From NCBI RefSeq assembly GCF_009862265.1, contig NZ_WWGX01000104.1, positions 297,464 to 361,463 of the forward strand: DNA of 64,000 nt, written 5' to 3'. Of the stretch, positions 17,317-25,880 are shown piece by piece. This stretch comes from Streptomyces sp. SID8352 (GTDB lineage Bacteria > Actinomycetota > Actinomycetes > Streptomycetales > Streptomycetaceae). Each line of letters starts with the position of its first letter. The stretch's first letter is position 1. A program made the translations under genes and the position numbers. Below the pieces are notes generated by a model that was given only the letters and a program-made list of their open reading frames with translations, did not search any database and was not told where the DNA came from.

Positions 17317-18530
17317 CGTCCAGCATCCTCATCACCAACGCCCGTGTACTCGACGTGCACACCGGGGAGTACCTCGAAGGCGTCGGCATCCTGACCGACG
17401 GGGAAACGATCGCCGAGGTCGGCAGCCGGACCGGCCCGATCCCTTCCACCACCGTCATCATCGACGCCGAGGGCCGCACCGTCCTGCCCGGATTCACCGA
17501 CGCCCACGTGCACGTCACCGCATGCACCGCGGACATCGCCGCGCAGGCCGAATGGGCGCCGTCCTACGTCGCGGCGCGGTCCGGGCACATCCTGCGCGGC
17601 ATGCTGGAGCGCGGCTTCACCACCGTGCGCGACATGGGCGGCGCGGACTACGGCCTCGCCGACGCCCTTGACGAGGGGTACCTCACCGGGCCGCGCCTGT
17701 TGTTCGGCGGCAAGGCCCTGTCCCAGACCGGCGGGCACGCGGACATGCGCCACCGCGGCCGGAACGTCATCGACGGTCATCCCTGCTGCCCGACCGTCGG
17801 CATGGTGTGCGACGGTGCGGACGAGATCCGCAAGGCAGCGCGTGAGCAGTTCCGCACTGGTGCCCACCACCTCAAGCTCATGCTGTCCGGCGGGGTCGCC
17901 TCGCCCACCGACCGGATCGATTCCACCCAGTTGTCCATGGACGAGATCCGCGCCGCGGTGGAGGAAGCCGAGGCCGTGAACCGGTACGTCGCGGGTCACG
18001 CCTACACGGCACGGGCCGTCAACCGTGCGCTGCGGGCCGGTGTCCGGAGCATCGAGCATGGCAACCTGCTGGACGGGACGAGCGTCGAACTGTTCAAGGA
18101 GCAGGAGGCGTTCTACGTGCCTACCCTGGTCACCTACCGGGCACTCGCGGAGGAGGGCCCGCGGAACGGCCTGCCGGGGGCGAGTCATCGCAAGGTGTCC
18201 GAGGTACTCGACCACGGGCTGCGCGCGTTGGAACTGGCGCACCGCGGGGGCGTCGACATCGTCTTCGGTACCGATCTGCTGGGCGGAATGCATCCCCACC
18301 AAGCCATGGAGTTCACCCTCCGGGGACAGGTACAGCCCGCGATCGATGTGATCCGCTCGGCGACGACGGTGGCCGCTCGACTGATCGGCATGGAGGGCCG
18401 CATCGGCGAGGTCACCCCGGGGGCGTTCGCCGACCTGGTCGTGGTGGACGGCGACCCGCTGGCAGACCTCTCGGTGCTCACCCGGCCGAAGACGGTCGTC
18501 AAGGCCGGACAGCCGATTGCGCGGGTGTGA
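17313..18530 (+). CDS. metal-dependent amidohydrolase (imidazolonepropionase/prolidase-like)
   Basis: 405 residues of the TIM-barrel amidohydrolase superfamily. Metal ligands: HxH in FTDAHVHVTA, carboxylated Lys candidate in HLKLMLSGGV, His in VAGHAYT and IEHGN, Asp in VFGTDLLGG. The N-terminal beta-sandwich begins SSILITNARVLDVHTGEY. This subgroup includes Zn-dependent Xaa-Pro dipeptidases and related carboxypeptidases acting on N-acyl amino acids. It starts with GTG overlapping the previous stop (GTGA), and the racemase follows 4 bases after its stop. It probably releases an amino acid, possibly of D configuration. Confidence 0.88.
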   Translation: MTSSILITNARVLDVHTGEYLEGVGILTDGETIAEVGSRTGPIPSTTVIIDAEGRTVLPGFTDAHVHVTACTADIAAQAEWAPSYVAARSGHILRGMLERGFTTVRDMGGADYGLADALDEGYLTGPRLLFGGKALSQTGGHADMRHRGRNVIDGHPCCPTVGMVCDGADEIRKAAREQFRTGAHHLKLMLSGGVASPTDRIDSTQLSMDEIRAAVEEAEAVNRYVAGHAYTARAVNRALRAGVRSIEHGNLLDGTSVELFKEQEAFYVPTLVTYRALAEEGPRNGLPGASHRKVSEVLDHGLRALELAHRGGVDIVFGTDLLGGMHPHQAMEFTLRGQVQPAIDVIRSATTVAARLIGMEGRIGEVTPGAFADLVVVDGDPLADLSVLTRPKTVVKAGQPIARV

Positions 18531-18534
18531 CGGG

Positions 18535-19755
18535 ATGCCACGTGTGCCACCCGCAGTCCGGGCAGCCAAGGACGCCGACGGAGGACGCCCCGCTCGTCCT
18601 CCGGAGCGTTGCGCCGTTGTCGACCTCGGGGCCGTCCGCCACAACGTCCGCGTCATACGGACGATCGCCGAGCCCGCCCGTGTGATGGCCGTCGTGAAAG
18701 CGGACGCGTACGGGCACGGGGCCGTCCCCGTCGCCCGGGCGGCGATCGAAGCGGGCGCCACGTGGCTCGGAGTCGCACACATCGGCGAGGCCCTCGCACT
18801 GCGCGCGGAAGGCATCGAGGCGCCGGTCCTCGCATGGCTCCATACCTCCGCCGGCGACTTCTCCGCTGCTGTCGGCGCCGGAATCGACCTCGGGTGCTCC
18901 GGCTGGGAACTGCGCCGGATCGCCGAGGCAGCGCGCGGGTGCGGGCGGCCGGCACGTGTTCACCTCAAGATCGACACCGGACTCGGCCGGAACGGCGCAC
19001 CCCCGGACCGCTGGGAGGCCGTGCTCGCCGAGGCCACCGGGTACCAGGACCGGGGTCTGCTCCGCATCGTCGGAGTCTTCAGCCATCTCGCCCTCGCCGA
19101 TGAGCCGCATCGGCCCGGGACCGACGCACAGCTCGGCGTCTTCCGCGACGCCGTCGCACTGGCGGAAGACGCCGGATGCGAGCTCGAAGTGAGGCACATC
19201 GCGAATTCACCGGCGGCCCTCTCACGGCCCGACACCCACTTCGATCTCGTTCGCACGGGACTCTCGCTTTACGGCCTCTCCCCGTTCCGGGACCGTTCCT
19301 CGGCCGACCTCGGCCTCCGCCCGGCGATGACGCTCCGCGTGCTCGTGTCCCACTGCAAGCGGGTGCCGGCGGGACATGGCGTGGGCTACGGGCTCACCTA
19401 CCGGACGTCCGAGGAGAGCGTGCTCGGTCTCATCCCCCTCGGATACGCGGACGGCATCCCGCGCACCTCCCGCGGTGGCCCGGTGCGGATCGCGGGCACG
19501 ACATACCATGTGGCCGGGCGCGTCGCCATGGACCAGACGGTTGTGGACCTCGGGCCCAGTACCGACAGCACGGCGATGGCGGGCCACGAGGCCGTCATCT
19601 TCGGCACGGGCGAAGACGGCGGACCGACCGCCGACGACTGGGCCCGGGCGGCCGGCACCATCAACTACGAGATCGTGACCCGCATCAGCCCTCGCGTGCC
19701 CCGTGTGCACATCAACTCGGAACCGGATGCCCGGCCGCACGCCGGTTCCGGCTGA
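18535..19755 (+). CDS. alanine racemase, canonical fold-type III
   Basis: 406 residues. PLP Lys55 in VVKADAYGHGA; catalytic tyrosine in GVGYGLTY, GYADG motif, and GRVAMDQTVVDLG near the C-terminus, all as in standard Alr. It interconverts L- and D-alanine (or serine). It lies last in the MFS-M81-amidohydrolase operon, so a catabolic role (racemising the released amino acid) is more likely than supply of cell-wall D-Ala. The ATG at 18535 was preferred over GTG 18517, which would overlap the amidohydrolase gene. A second, divergent Alr gene occurs at 58147. Confidence 0.9.
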   Translation: MPRVPPAVRAAKDADGGRPARPPERCAVVDLGAVRHNVRVIRTIAEPARVMAVVKADAYGHGAVPVARAAIEAGATWLGVAHIGEALALRAEGIEAPVLAWLHTSAGDFSAAVGAGIDLGCSGWELRRIAEAARGCGRPARVHLKIDTGLGRNGAPPDRWEAVLAEATGYQDRGLLRIVGVFSHLALADEPHRPGTDAQLGVFRDAVALAEDAGCELEVRHIANSPAALSRPDTHFDLVRTGLSLYGLSPFRDRSSADLGLRPAMTLRVLVSHCKRVPAGHGVGYGLTYRTSEESVLGLIPLGYADGIPRTSRGGPVRIAGTTYHVAGRVAMDQTVVDLGPSTDSTAMAGHEAVIFGTGEDGGPTADDWARAAGTINYEIVTRISPRVPRVHINSEPDARPHAGSG

Positions 19756-19969
19756 AGAGGATCACTCTCCGGTCTGCCGATTGATCCGGAACCCACGGGG
19801 TTCTCGTCCAGGACGCAGTGGACGGTGCATCCTTGTTCATCCTGCGGCGGCGGTTGCGGGCCCAAGTCCGGGGTCTGCTCGGGCCGGTGGGCCGGAGGGA
19901 GAGAGGGCCCCGGCGGCCCTCGGCCCGTGCCGGCGCGCCGGCTGAGTTCTTCGGCAGGTGTCGGTGTGC
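19756..19969. other. post-operon spacer
   Basis: Follows the racemase operon. A small hairpin (GAACCC-ACG-GGGTTC, 19789-19803) may help end transcription. No gene seen. Confidence 0.3.
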
Positions 19970-20224
19970 TCATCCGGCCACTCCCGCCTCAGTGATCGAC
20001 GCGGCCTGTTCCACGCGTTCCAGGAAGGCTGCCGCCCGGGGTTCAGCGGCCCTCGGACCGAGAGCCGTGGCCACGTCCTCGAGGTGGAGCCGGGCACGGG
20101 TCGACTCCACCCGCCGCAGGAGCGCCAGGGCCCGGTCGCCGTGGTTGAGTGCCTGGTCGAGGTCTCGTGCCCGGCAGGCGCGGTGGCGGCCAAGGCATCG
20201 CACACACTCCCGGCCACCGCTCAA
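19970..20224 (-). pseudogene. C-terminal fragment of a helix-turn-helix/TPR-type regulator
   Basis: About 84 codons before the stop at 19970 read ARDLDQALNHGDRALALLRR, VESTRARLHLEDVATALGPR and AAEPRAAAFLERVEQAAS. This helical pattern is typical of the C-terminal TPR-like domain of Streptomyces XRE-type regulators. The upstream part is missing: the sequence runs directly into an IS630 transposase fragment on the opposite strand. Interpreted as a regulator truncated by insertion. Confidence 0.4.
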
Positions 20225-20530
20225 GGCTGATCCACCGGCCCCGCCGCGACGACGGCCACGTCAACGTCCGCAAGGCCGCCGGCCTGCGGGAATGGGCGAC
20301 GGCCCGGGACTGGCCGACCATCTGCTGCCTGCCGCCCCGCGCACCCGACCTCAACCCCCTCCGAAGGGGTCTGGTCCCTTCTGCGGCGCGGCCGGCTTTC
20401 CAACGCCGCCTTCACCACCCCCGGACACCTCGTCCAGCGCATCCGCCGCGGCCTGCGGCACGTCCGGTACCGCAGCCCCCTCATGGACGGCTGTCTCACC
20501 GATACCGGCCTGGCCGTCGGACCCGTCTGA
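20222..20530 (+). pseudogene. IS630-family DDE transposase remnant (frameshifted)
   Basis: About the last 100 codons of an IS630-type transposase. HVNVRKAAGLREWATARDWP leads to CCLPPRAPDLNP, the family's AxDLNPxE motif. Right after it the frame breaks: at 20356-20364 one extra C in the run CCCCCTCC shifts reading. Removing one C gives LNPSEGVWSLLRRG, then NAAFTTPGHLVQRIRRGLRH and LMDGCLTDTGLAVGPV with the normal stop at 20528-20530. The N-terminal half with the first catalytic Asp residues is absent. No intact terminal repeats seen. Confidence 0.75.
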
Positions 20531-20557
20531 ACACCCCGCGACATCACCAGTTCAACC

Positions 20558-21715
20558 TCAGTATCGGTGTGCCCTGGTGCCGTCTGCTCCGTCGACAGGT
20601 TGCAGATCGGCGGTCCACTTCTCCTCGATGCGGCCGAACCGCCACACGGCGAACGCGACGATCCAGGTCGCGACGAAGAGGCCGACGATGAGGTAGCCGA
20701 CGATGTTGAGGTCGAGGCCGCTGACCCAGTCCCAGAACGGGCCGTGCAGGCCGAGCTTCTCGCCGACCAGGCCCAGGAGCTCGACGGTGCCGATGATGAG
20801 GGCGACGGCGACGGACAGGCCGGTGATGGTGAGGTTGTAGTAGACCTTGCGGACGGGCTTGGAGAAGGCCCAGCCGTAGGCGAAGTTCATGAACGAGCCG
20901 TCGATGGTGTCCAGCAGGGACATGCCCGCCGCGAAGAGCACCGGCAGGCACAGGATCGCGTACCAGGGCAGTCCGGAGGCGGCGCCGGTGCCGGCCAGGA
21001 CCAGCAGGGCGATCTCGGTGGCGGTGTCGAAGCCGAGGCCGAAGAGCAGCCCGAGCGGATACATCTGCCAGGGCTCGGTGATGGATTTCATCAGGCGGCT
21101 CAGGATCCGGTTCATGAAGCCGCGGTTGTTCAGCCGCTCCTCCAGGGCGGCTTCGTCGAAGCGTCCGGAGCGCATCTCGCGGAAGACCTTCCAGATCCCG
21201 GCCAGGATGATCAGGTTGATGACGGCGATGACGCAGAGGAAGACGCCGGAGACGGTGGTGCCGATCCAGCCGGTGATGTCGTGGAGCTGGGAGCCGTCGT
21301 TCTCGACGGGGCCTGTGAGGGCCTTGATGCCGAAGGAGAGCAGCAGCGCGAGGGCGAAGACGATGCTGGAGTGGCCGAGGGAGAACCAGAAGCCGACGGA
21401 CAGCGGGCGCCGGCCCTCCTGCATGAGCTTGCGGGTGGTGTTGTCGATGGCGGCGATGTGGTCGGCGTCGAACGCGTGGCGCAGACCCAGGGTGTAGGCG
21501 GTGACGCCGATACCGATGCCGAAGGTTCTCTCGCCCAGGCTGTGGTGCGCGGGGGCGACGATCGCGACCAGGGTGAACCACCCGATCACGTGCAGGGCGG
21601 CGATGAACGCGGCCATGCCCGCCACGCGCCGCCACTCGGCCCGGGTCATGGAGCCGGCCACTCGCCTCCACCGGGAAGGGGCATCTGCGGATGGGGAGGA
21701 GGCGGGGGCGGTCAT
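20558..21715 (-). CDS. nickel/cobalt transporter, NiCoT (HoxN/NixA) family
   Basis: 385 residues, about eight membrane helices. The NiCoT signature is intact: LGLRHAFDADHIAAIDNTTR in helix 2, FWFSLGHSSIVF in helix 3, GLLFGLGFDTATEI and FAAGMSLLDTIDGSFM. Imports Ni2+ or Co2+ at low concentration for urease, hydrogenase, Ni-superoxide dismutase or cobalamin. The ATG at 21715 follows GAGAGAAG; an upstream start at 21745 would add only ten residues. Upstream lies a TGCA-rich inverted repeat that could bind a nickel-responsive Fur-type regulator. Confidence 0.93.
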   Translation of the reverse strand: MTAPASSPSADAPSRWRRVAGSMTRAEWRRVAGMAAFIAALHVIGWFTLVAIVAPAHHSLGERTFGIGIGVTAYTLGLRHAFDADHIAAIDNTTRKLMQEGRRPLSVGFWFSLGHSSIVFALALLLSFGIKALTGPVENDGSQLHDITGWIGTTVSGVFLCVIAVINLIILAGIWKVFREMRSGRFDEAALEERLNNRGFMNRILSRLMKSITEPWQMYPLGLLFGLGFDTATEIALLVLAGTGAASGLPWYAILCLPVLFAAGMSLLDTIDGSFMNFAYGWAFSKPVRKVYYNLTITGLSVAVALIIGTVELLGLVGEKLGLHGPFWDWVSGLDLNIVGYLIVGLFVATWIVAFAVWRFGRIEEKWTADLQPVDGADGTRAHRY

Positions 21716-21757
21716 GGTGTCTTCTCTCGGTTCGCGATTCCACACTCACGGGGAGAC

Positions 21758-21778
21758 TGCACCTGCAACCCATGTGCA
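21758..21778. promoter_or_regulatory. TGCA-rich inverted repeat, candidate nickel-regulator site
   Basis: TGCAC at 21758 and GTGCA at 21774 form an inverted repeat with an 11-base spacer that itself holds TGCAA; read leftwards the element shows two TTGCA direct repeats 6 bases apart. The Streptomyces nickel regulator Nur recognises TTGC/GCAA half-sites, so this is a reasonable operator for the Ni/Co permease, about 45-65 bases upstream of its ATG. Confidence 0.4.
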
Positions 21779-22335
21779 ATAACCTTTTTGGGGTTGATGT
21801 CACCGGAACGCCTACCGGCAGCCGATCGAAGTTCTGCCTGGCGCGTGGGGTGGGTGTGGCACCCGGCCGTGTCCATCCCACGCGCCAGGGCTCAGCGGGG
21901 CGGTGAGACCGGGCAGCGCGGCCGGGGCGTCGCCCTGGGCCGGCTCGGGGGAGCCGCCCCCTCTGCCGCCGAGGAACTGGTTGACCAGTGCGGCAGCGTT
22001 CAGCCCGGCGTTCCGGGCTGCCTTGTTGAGGGCGACAACGACGACCACTCCTGCTCGCGAATGCCCGTCGGCTTCCGCGTCAGCGGACAGGGAGCGGCGA
22101 CACCCGCAGCCGCCTCGCCGCCGGTTTCCGGGTCGGGATCGCGACGGTCCACGGCTGCATACGCGAGGCCGGAGGCCTGCTCCGCCCTCGCCCCGACGCC
22201 GGAGCAGGCCTTCGCAGACTGCGCTGCGGCACCACGAGGATCACCACCGTCGTCCGAGCCGTCGTCACCCTCGGACTCACCGGCTGATCAAGACGGAAAC
22301 GGCTCACCGTCTTGCGACAACCCCGGGAATTCGCC
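21779..22335. other. decayed region with a possible transposase scrap
   Basis: About 560 bases. On the + strand near 22110-22190 the reading LAAGFRVGIATVHGCIREA, then GGLLRPR, resembles the N-terminal helix-turn-helix of IS5-type transposases (DLAAGFGVSVATVYRYV-like), followed by scrambled sequence. No intact gene. The minus-strand frame ending at 21812 (VALNKAARNAGLNAAALVNQ) looks protein-like for about 30 residues but has no recognisable family. Confidence 0.35.
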
Positions 22336-23832
22336 TCAGAGCGTGGGGGCGTGGCGGTGCCGCGACTGCTTCTCGTACCCGGCGGCCCAGCCGAACAGCT
22401 CGGCGTCGCTGTAGGGCCGGCCGACGAGCTCGATCCCGACCGGAACGCCGGCGTCGGTGAATCCCGCCGGGACGGCGACCGAGGGAAGCAGCGCTTGCGA
22501 AGCAATCAGTGTGTTGGTCGGGAAGGTGAGCACCGTCCACTCCTTGCGTTCCTCGTTCGACGGCGCCGGAATACGGGTCGCGGGATAGGTGAGCGCGTCG
22601 AGCCCATGCTGGTCCATCACCTTGAGGATCACGCGGGTGAACCTGTCGCGGGCGACGAAGCGTCCGGTGTAGTCCGGGTCGGACTCCGGAGCCTCGGGTC
22701 CGGAACTCACAGCCTCGAGGAGATCCAGCTCGCGGTGGTATCTGCCGCGGGCGACGATGTCGGCGACACGCAGGCTGCTCAGGGCCGGTCGTTGCTTGAG
22801 GTAGAGATCGATGTCGTGACGCGAACAAGCGATGTACTGGCTGGTGTCCACCAGGAACTCGTCCAGGTCGGGGATCTCGACATCGACGACCTCGGCTCCC
22901 GCCGCTCGCAGGTCCTCGGCCGCTCGCCGGGTGAGGGCGTTGACCGCCGCGCTGCGCGGGTCGGCCTCGCTGCCGAGGGCGTTGGTGACCAGACCGATGC
23001 GGACACCGGCCACGCTGCGATCGCCGAGGGAGGCCACGTAGCTGACCGCGGGCCGTGCCATCGTCGCCGCCACTGAGAAGTCGTCGCCCTCGTCGTAGCC
23101 GGCAATGACGTCGAAGACCGTCACGGCGTCCTCGACGCTGCGCGCCAGAGGCCCGACGGTGTCCTGGAACTCAACGAGGAAGCCGGTCCCGGTCCGCGGC
23201 ACGACGCCGGGCGTGGAGCGGATACCGACCAGATTGCAGAATGACGCCGGCAGGCGCACCGATCCACCGCAGTCGGTGCCGAGCGCCACGGTCGCCAGAT
23301 TGGCGGCCACTGCGGCCGCTGACCCGGAGCTCGAACCTCCCGGGTCGTGGTCGAGACAATGCGGGTTCAGGGTCTCCCCGCTGACTGAGGAATAGGAGAA
23401 CCAGGATGTCGCGAAGTCGGGCAATGCCGTCTTGGCGATGATCACCGCGCCCGCTGCCCGGAGCCGGGCCACCGCGACCGCGTCGCGCTCGGGACGGTGA
23501 CCGCGAAGCGCCTCGCTGCCACATGTGGTGTCCATGTCGACGGTGTCGATGTTGTCCTTGACAGCGACGACCACACCGTGCAGCGGCCCGGCGAGCTCAC
23601 CGGACTCACCGAAACGCGCGTCGAGCTCGTCGGCCCGGGTCAACGCCTCTTCGCTGGTGGCCACGATCGAGTTCAGGCCGGGACCGGACCGGTCCAGCTT
23701 CTCGATCCGCCCGAGGTACTCCTCCACCACGGCCCTGACGGTCGTGCGGCGTTCGCGGTATGCCTGCAGGAGCTCCTGGATGGAGATCTCCTGAACCGGT
23801 ACGGAAGTCGACATCGCTGTGTTCCCTCTCAT
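22336..23832 (-). CDS. amidase, amidase-signature family
   Basis: 498 residues. The Ser-cisSer-Lys triad is visible: Lys in VVVAVKDNID, the cis-Ser in DPGGSSSGSAAAVAAN and the nucleophile Ser in GTDCGGSVRLPAS. Hydrolyses amides in the cytoplasm; substrate range in this family is wide (glutamyl-tRNA amide, aryl amides, urea derivatives such as allophanate). The ATG at 23832 overlaps the upstream LamB/YcsF stop (ATGA 23829-23832), so the two are coupled; an ATG at 23814 with GAGAGGG upstream is an alternative start. Pairing with a LamB/YcsF protein suggests action on a lactam-derived product. Confidence 0.9.
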   Translation of the reverse strand: MRGNTAMSTSVPVQEISIQELLQAYRERRTTVRAVVEEYLGRIEKLDRSGPGLNSIVATSEEALTRADELDARFGESGELAGPLHGVVVAVKDNIDTVDMDTTCGSEALRGHRPERDAVAVARLRAAGAVIIAKTALPDFATSWFSYSSVSGETLNPHCLDHDPGGSSSGSAAAVAANLATVALGTDCGGSVRLPASFCNLVGIRSTPGVVPRTGTGFLVEFQDTVGPLARSVEDAVTVFDVIAGYDEGDDFSVAATMARPAVSYVASLGDRSVAGVRIGLVTNALGSEADPRSAAVNALTRRAAEDLRAAGAEVVDVEIPDLDEFLVDTSQYIACSRHDIDLYLKQRPALSSLRVADIVARGRYHRELDLLEAVSSGPEAPESDPDYTGRFVARDRFTRVILKVMDQHGLDALTYPATRIPAPSNEERKEWTVLTFPTNTLIASQALLPSVAVPAGFTDAGVPVGIELVGRPYSDAELFGWAAGYEKQSRHRHAPTL

Positions 23833-24614
23833 GTGTCGCTAACAGGCTCGGGTCGGGCGAAGGAGCGGACGGCGATGCCCGCATCCTCAAGGGCCGCGCG
23901 GGTGGCGGCGGCAAGGCGGGAAGCACCACGGGTGTCACTGTGAAGGCAGATCGAGTCGAATTCGACCGGGACGGACGAGCCGGTCACCGTCTCGACCGTG
24001 CCCTCGCGACAGGCCCGCACGACCTTGGCCGCCACCGCGCCGGGTTCGAGGGGGCCGATGTCGCGAGTGAAGACGATCTGCCCGTCGTCGCCGTAGTGGC
24101 GGTCCCCGTAGAACTCGCGGACAACTGGATGCCCGTGCCGGCGGGCCACCCGGTCCAGGACGCTGCCCGCCGTGGTGAGTACGGGCAGCCCGGAGTCCGC
24201 AACGTCGAGCGCCTCGATAAGGGCAGCGGCAAACTCCTCGTCGCGGGCAGCGTGCATGTAGAGCGCCCCATGCAGCTTGAGGTGCTGCAGATTCAAGCCG
24301 TGCCGGCCGATGAGGGCGCGGACCGCGCCAAGCTGGTAGAGGACATCGCAGACCAGTTCGTCGGCCGAAGCCTCGATATGGCGTCGGCCGAAGCCCACGA
24401 GATCGCGGAAGCCCGGATGCGCACCGACGCCGACGCCGTACTCCTTCGCCAGCGCCGCCGTGTGGTCGATCGTGCTCGGGTCGCCCGCATGGAAGCCCCC
24501 GGCCACGTTGATCGAGGAGACCATCGGCATCATCCGGAGATCGACATCGTCGCCGAAAGTCCAGGGGCCGAACCCCTCGCCCATGTCGCAGTTGATATCG
24601 ACTGCGGTCCTCAT
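23829..24614 (-). CDS. LamB/YcsF family protein (5-oxoprolinase subunit A-like)
   Basis: 261 residues. The family signature begins VDINCDMGEGFGPWTFGDD, then SINVAGGFHAGDPSTID, GAHPGFRD and HLKLHGALYMHA, with DICLHSD-like ICLHSDT near the end. PxpA acts with PxpB and PxpC in ATP-dependent opening of 5-oxoproline (pyroglutamate). Neither pxpB nor pxpC is in this window; an amidase is the partner instead. ATG 24614 follows a strong GGAGGGAGG. It is divergent from a LysR gene across a 22-bp palindrome. It may serve a different lactam or cyclic amide. Confidence 0.85.
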   Translation of the reverse strand: MRTAVDINCDMGEGFGPWTFGDDVDLRMMPMVSSINVAGGFHAGDPSTIDHTAALAKEYGVGVGAHPGFRDLVGFGRRHIEASADELVCDVLYQLGAVRALIGRHGLNLQHLKLHGALYMHAARDEEFAAALIEALDVADSGLPVLTTAGSVLDRVARRHGHPVVREFYGDRHYGDDGQIVFTRDIGPLEPGAVAAKVVRACREGTVETVTGSSVPVEFDSICLHSDTRGASRLAAATRAALEDAGIAVRSFARPEPVSDT

Positions 24615-24715
24615 TGGCTGCCTCCCTCCTGGGGGATCACGCATCCTCTCGATGCCGCGCCTCCCGTCCTGCTCAGCGACTCTAGAGAGAGGACATCCCA
24701 TTGAAAACAACATGC

Positions 24716-24737
24716 TTCCGATGTCCAGCCATCGGAA
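24716..24737. promoter_or_regulatory. 22-bp perfect inverted repeat between LysR gene and LamB/amidase pair
   Basis: TTCCGATG-TCCAGC-CATCGGAA: two exactly complementary 8-base arms with a 6-base centre, placed about 55 bases upstream of the LysR start and 100 bases upstream of the LamB/YcsF start in the divergent promoter region, which is notably AT-rich. It is a strong operator candidate for the LysR protein. Confidence 0.6.
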
Positions 24738-24790
24738 TAACAGATACAATTCCGGGAGCAACAGAGCGGCAACCCCGAAGGGAGACAGCG

Positions 24791-25684
24791 TTGGGCTTCT
24801 CGCTGCGTCAACTGCGATACTTCATCGCCGTCGCCGAAGCAGGCCAGTTCAGCGCCGCCGCTCGCGAGCTCTACATCTCCCAGAGCACGATCACTACCTC
24901 CGTCCAGGGCATCGAGCGCCATCTGGGACACCACGTTTTCGAGCGAAGCGTCCACGGCGTCGAGCTCACCGATGCCGGACGGGCCCTGCTGCCCAAAGCC
25001 CGCCACATCCTTGATCTCGTCGCGGATGCCGAGACGACCGTCGCCGGCGACCCCGGCATCGCCGGCCGCGTGCGCGTCGGTGCCAGCTACACCGTGATGG
25101 GCTACTTCCTTCCCCATCACATCCAGCGGGTTTCCGCCCGGTATCCGGGGGTGGCATTCGAGTGGCACGAGATGCACCGCGACACCATGGAGCAGCGGCT
25201 CATCGACGGCGACCTGGACCTCGCCCTCCTGCTCACCTCCAACGTCAGACATGACGGCCTCGACTTCGAGACGTTCGTGCGTTCCCCCCGGCGCCTGTGG
25301 ACAGCACCCACCCATCCGCTCGCGGGACGCACGAACCTGCGCCTCGCCGACGTCGCCGAACACCCTTACGCGATGCTGACCGTTGACGAGTCCGAGAAGT
25401 CAACTCGCGCGTACTGGCCGGACCTTCGACCCGATGTCTTTGTAGCCACCTCCTCGATCGAGGCAATCCGCAGCCTGGTCGCCAACGGCACCGCGGTGAC
25501 GGTCCTGTCCGACATGGTCTACCGCCCGTGGTCGCTCGAGGGCCGCCGCATCCACGCCGCAGCGCTTGCCGACCCCATCCCCGACATGCAGATCGGCCTG
25601 GCGTGGGCCAGCGCGCATCAGCCGACACCAGCGATGACCGCGTTGCGGCAGTACTTCGCAGACACATTCCACGCATCACGGTGA
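24791..25684 (+). CDS. LysR-family transcriptional regulator
   Basis: 297 residues. Helix-turn-helix at the very start (SLRQLRYFIAVAEAGQFSAA, YISQSTITTSVQGIERHLGH), followed by the effector-binding domain (RVRVGASYTVMGYFLPHHI, LALLLTSNVRHDGLDFET). I chose TTG 24791: a GAAGGGAG site lies 6 bases upstream and the family domain begins there; the ATG at 24701 would add 30 unrelated residues and would cover the operator. Divergent from the LamB/YcsF-amidase operon, its presumed target. Confidence 0.88.
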   Translation: MGFSLRQLRYFIAVAEAGQFSAAARELYISQSTITTSVQGIERHLGHHVFERSVHGVELTDAGRALLPKARHILDLVADAETTVAGDPGIAGRVRVGASYTVMGYFLPHHIQRVSARYPGVAFEWHEMHRDTMEQRLIDGDLDLALLLTSNVRHDGLDFETFVRSPRRLWTAPTHPLAGRTNLRLADVAEHPYAMLTVDESEKSTRAYWPDLRPDVFVATSSIEAIRSLVANGTAVTVLSDMVYRPWSLEGRRIHAAALADPIPDMQIGLAWASAHQPTPAMTALRQYFADTFHASR

Positions 25685-25704
25685 ACCGGCGCCGGGCCCG
25701 CGCC

Positions 25705-25880
25705 TTATGCAGTGAGACGGGGGAGTTGCTCGTGGCAGCACAAGGCGGCAGGGCTGGGAAGGACCAGGGAGTCGCTGGGCCGCGCTCCCGTCGGCGAGGA
25801 CTGAGCCGGCGGTATCCGGACAGCCACGGCATGGTGCGCTCGATGACCCAGCGACGCCCCACTTCCAAATGGACCCGCGA
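25705..25880 (-). pseudogene. IS5-type transposase C-terminal remnant (frameshifted)
   Basis: Leftwards reading gives WVIERTMPWLSGYRRLSP, the conserved end-domain of IS5-group transposases; after a frame change the terminal AALCCHEQLPRLTA with stop at 25705 follows, matching the usual C-terminus of such enzymes. The catalytic core is missing. Confidence 0.6.

Noticed and set aside
21812..22048. Small minus-strand ORF with LNKAARNAGLNAAALVNQ
   Set aside because: The first 30 residues look protein-like, but the remainder is Gly/Pro-rich, no family is recognised and it lies in decayed DNA.
20567..22414. Long + strand frame opposite the Ni/Co permease
   Set aside because: Asp/Glu/Gly-rich antisense shadow; the permease on the other strand has full family motifs.
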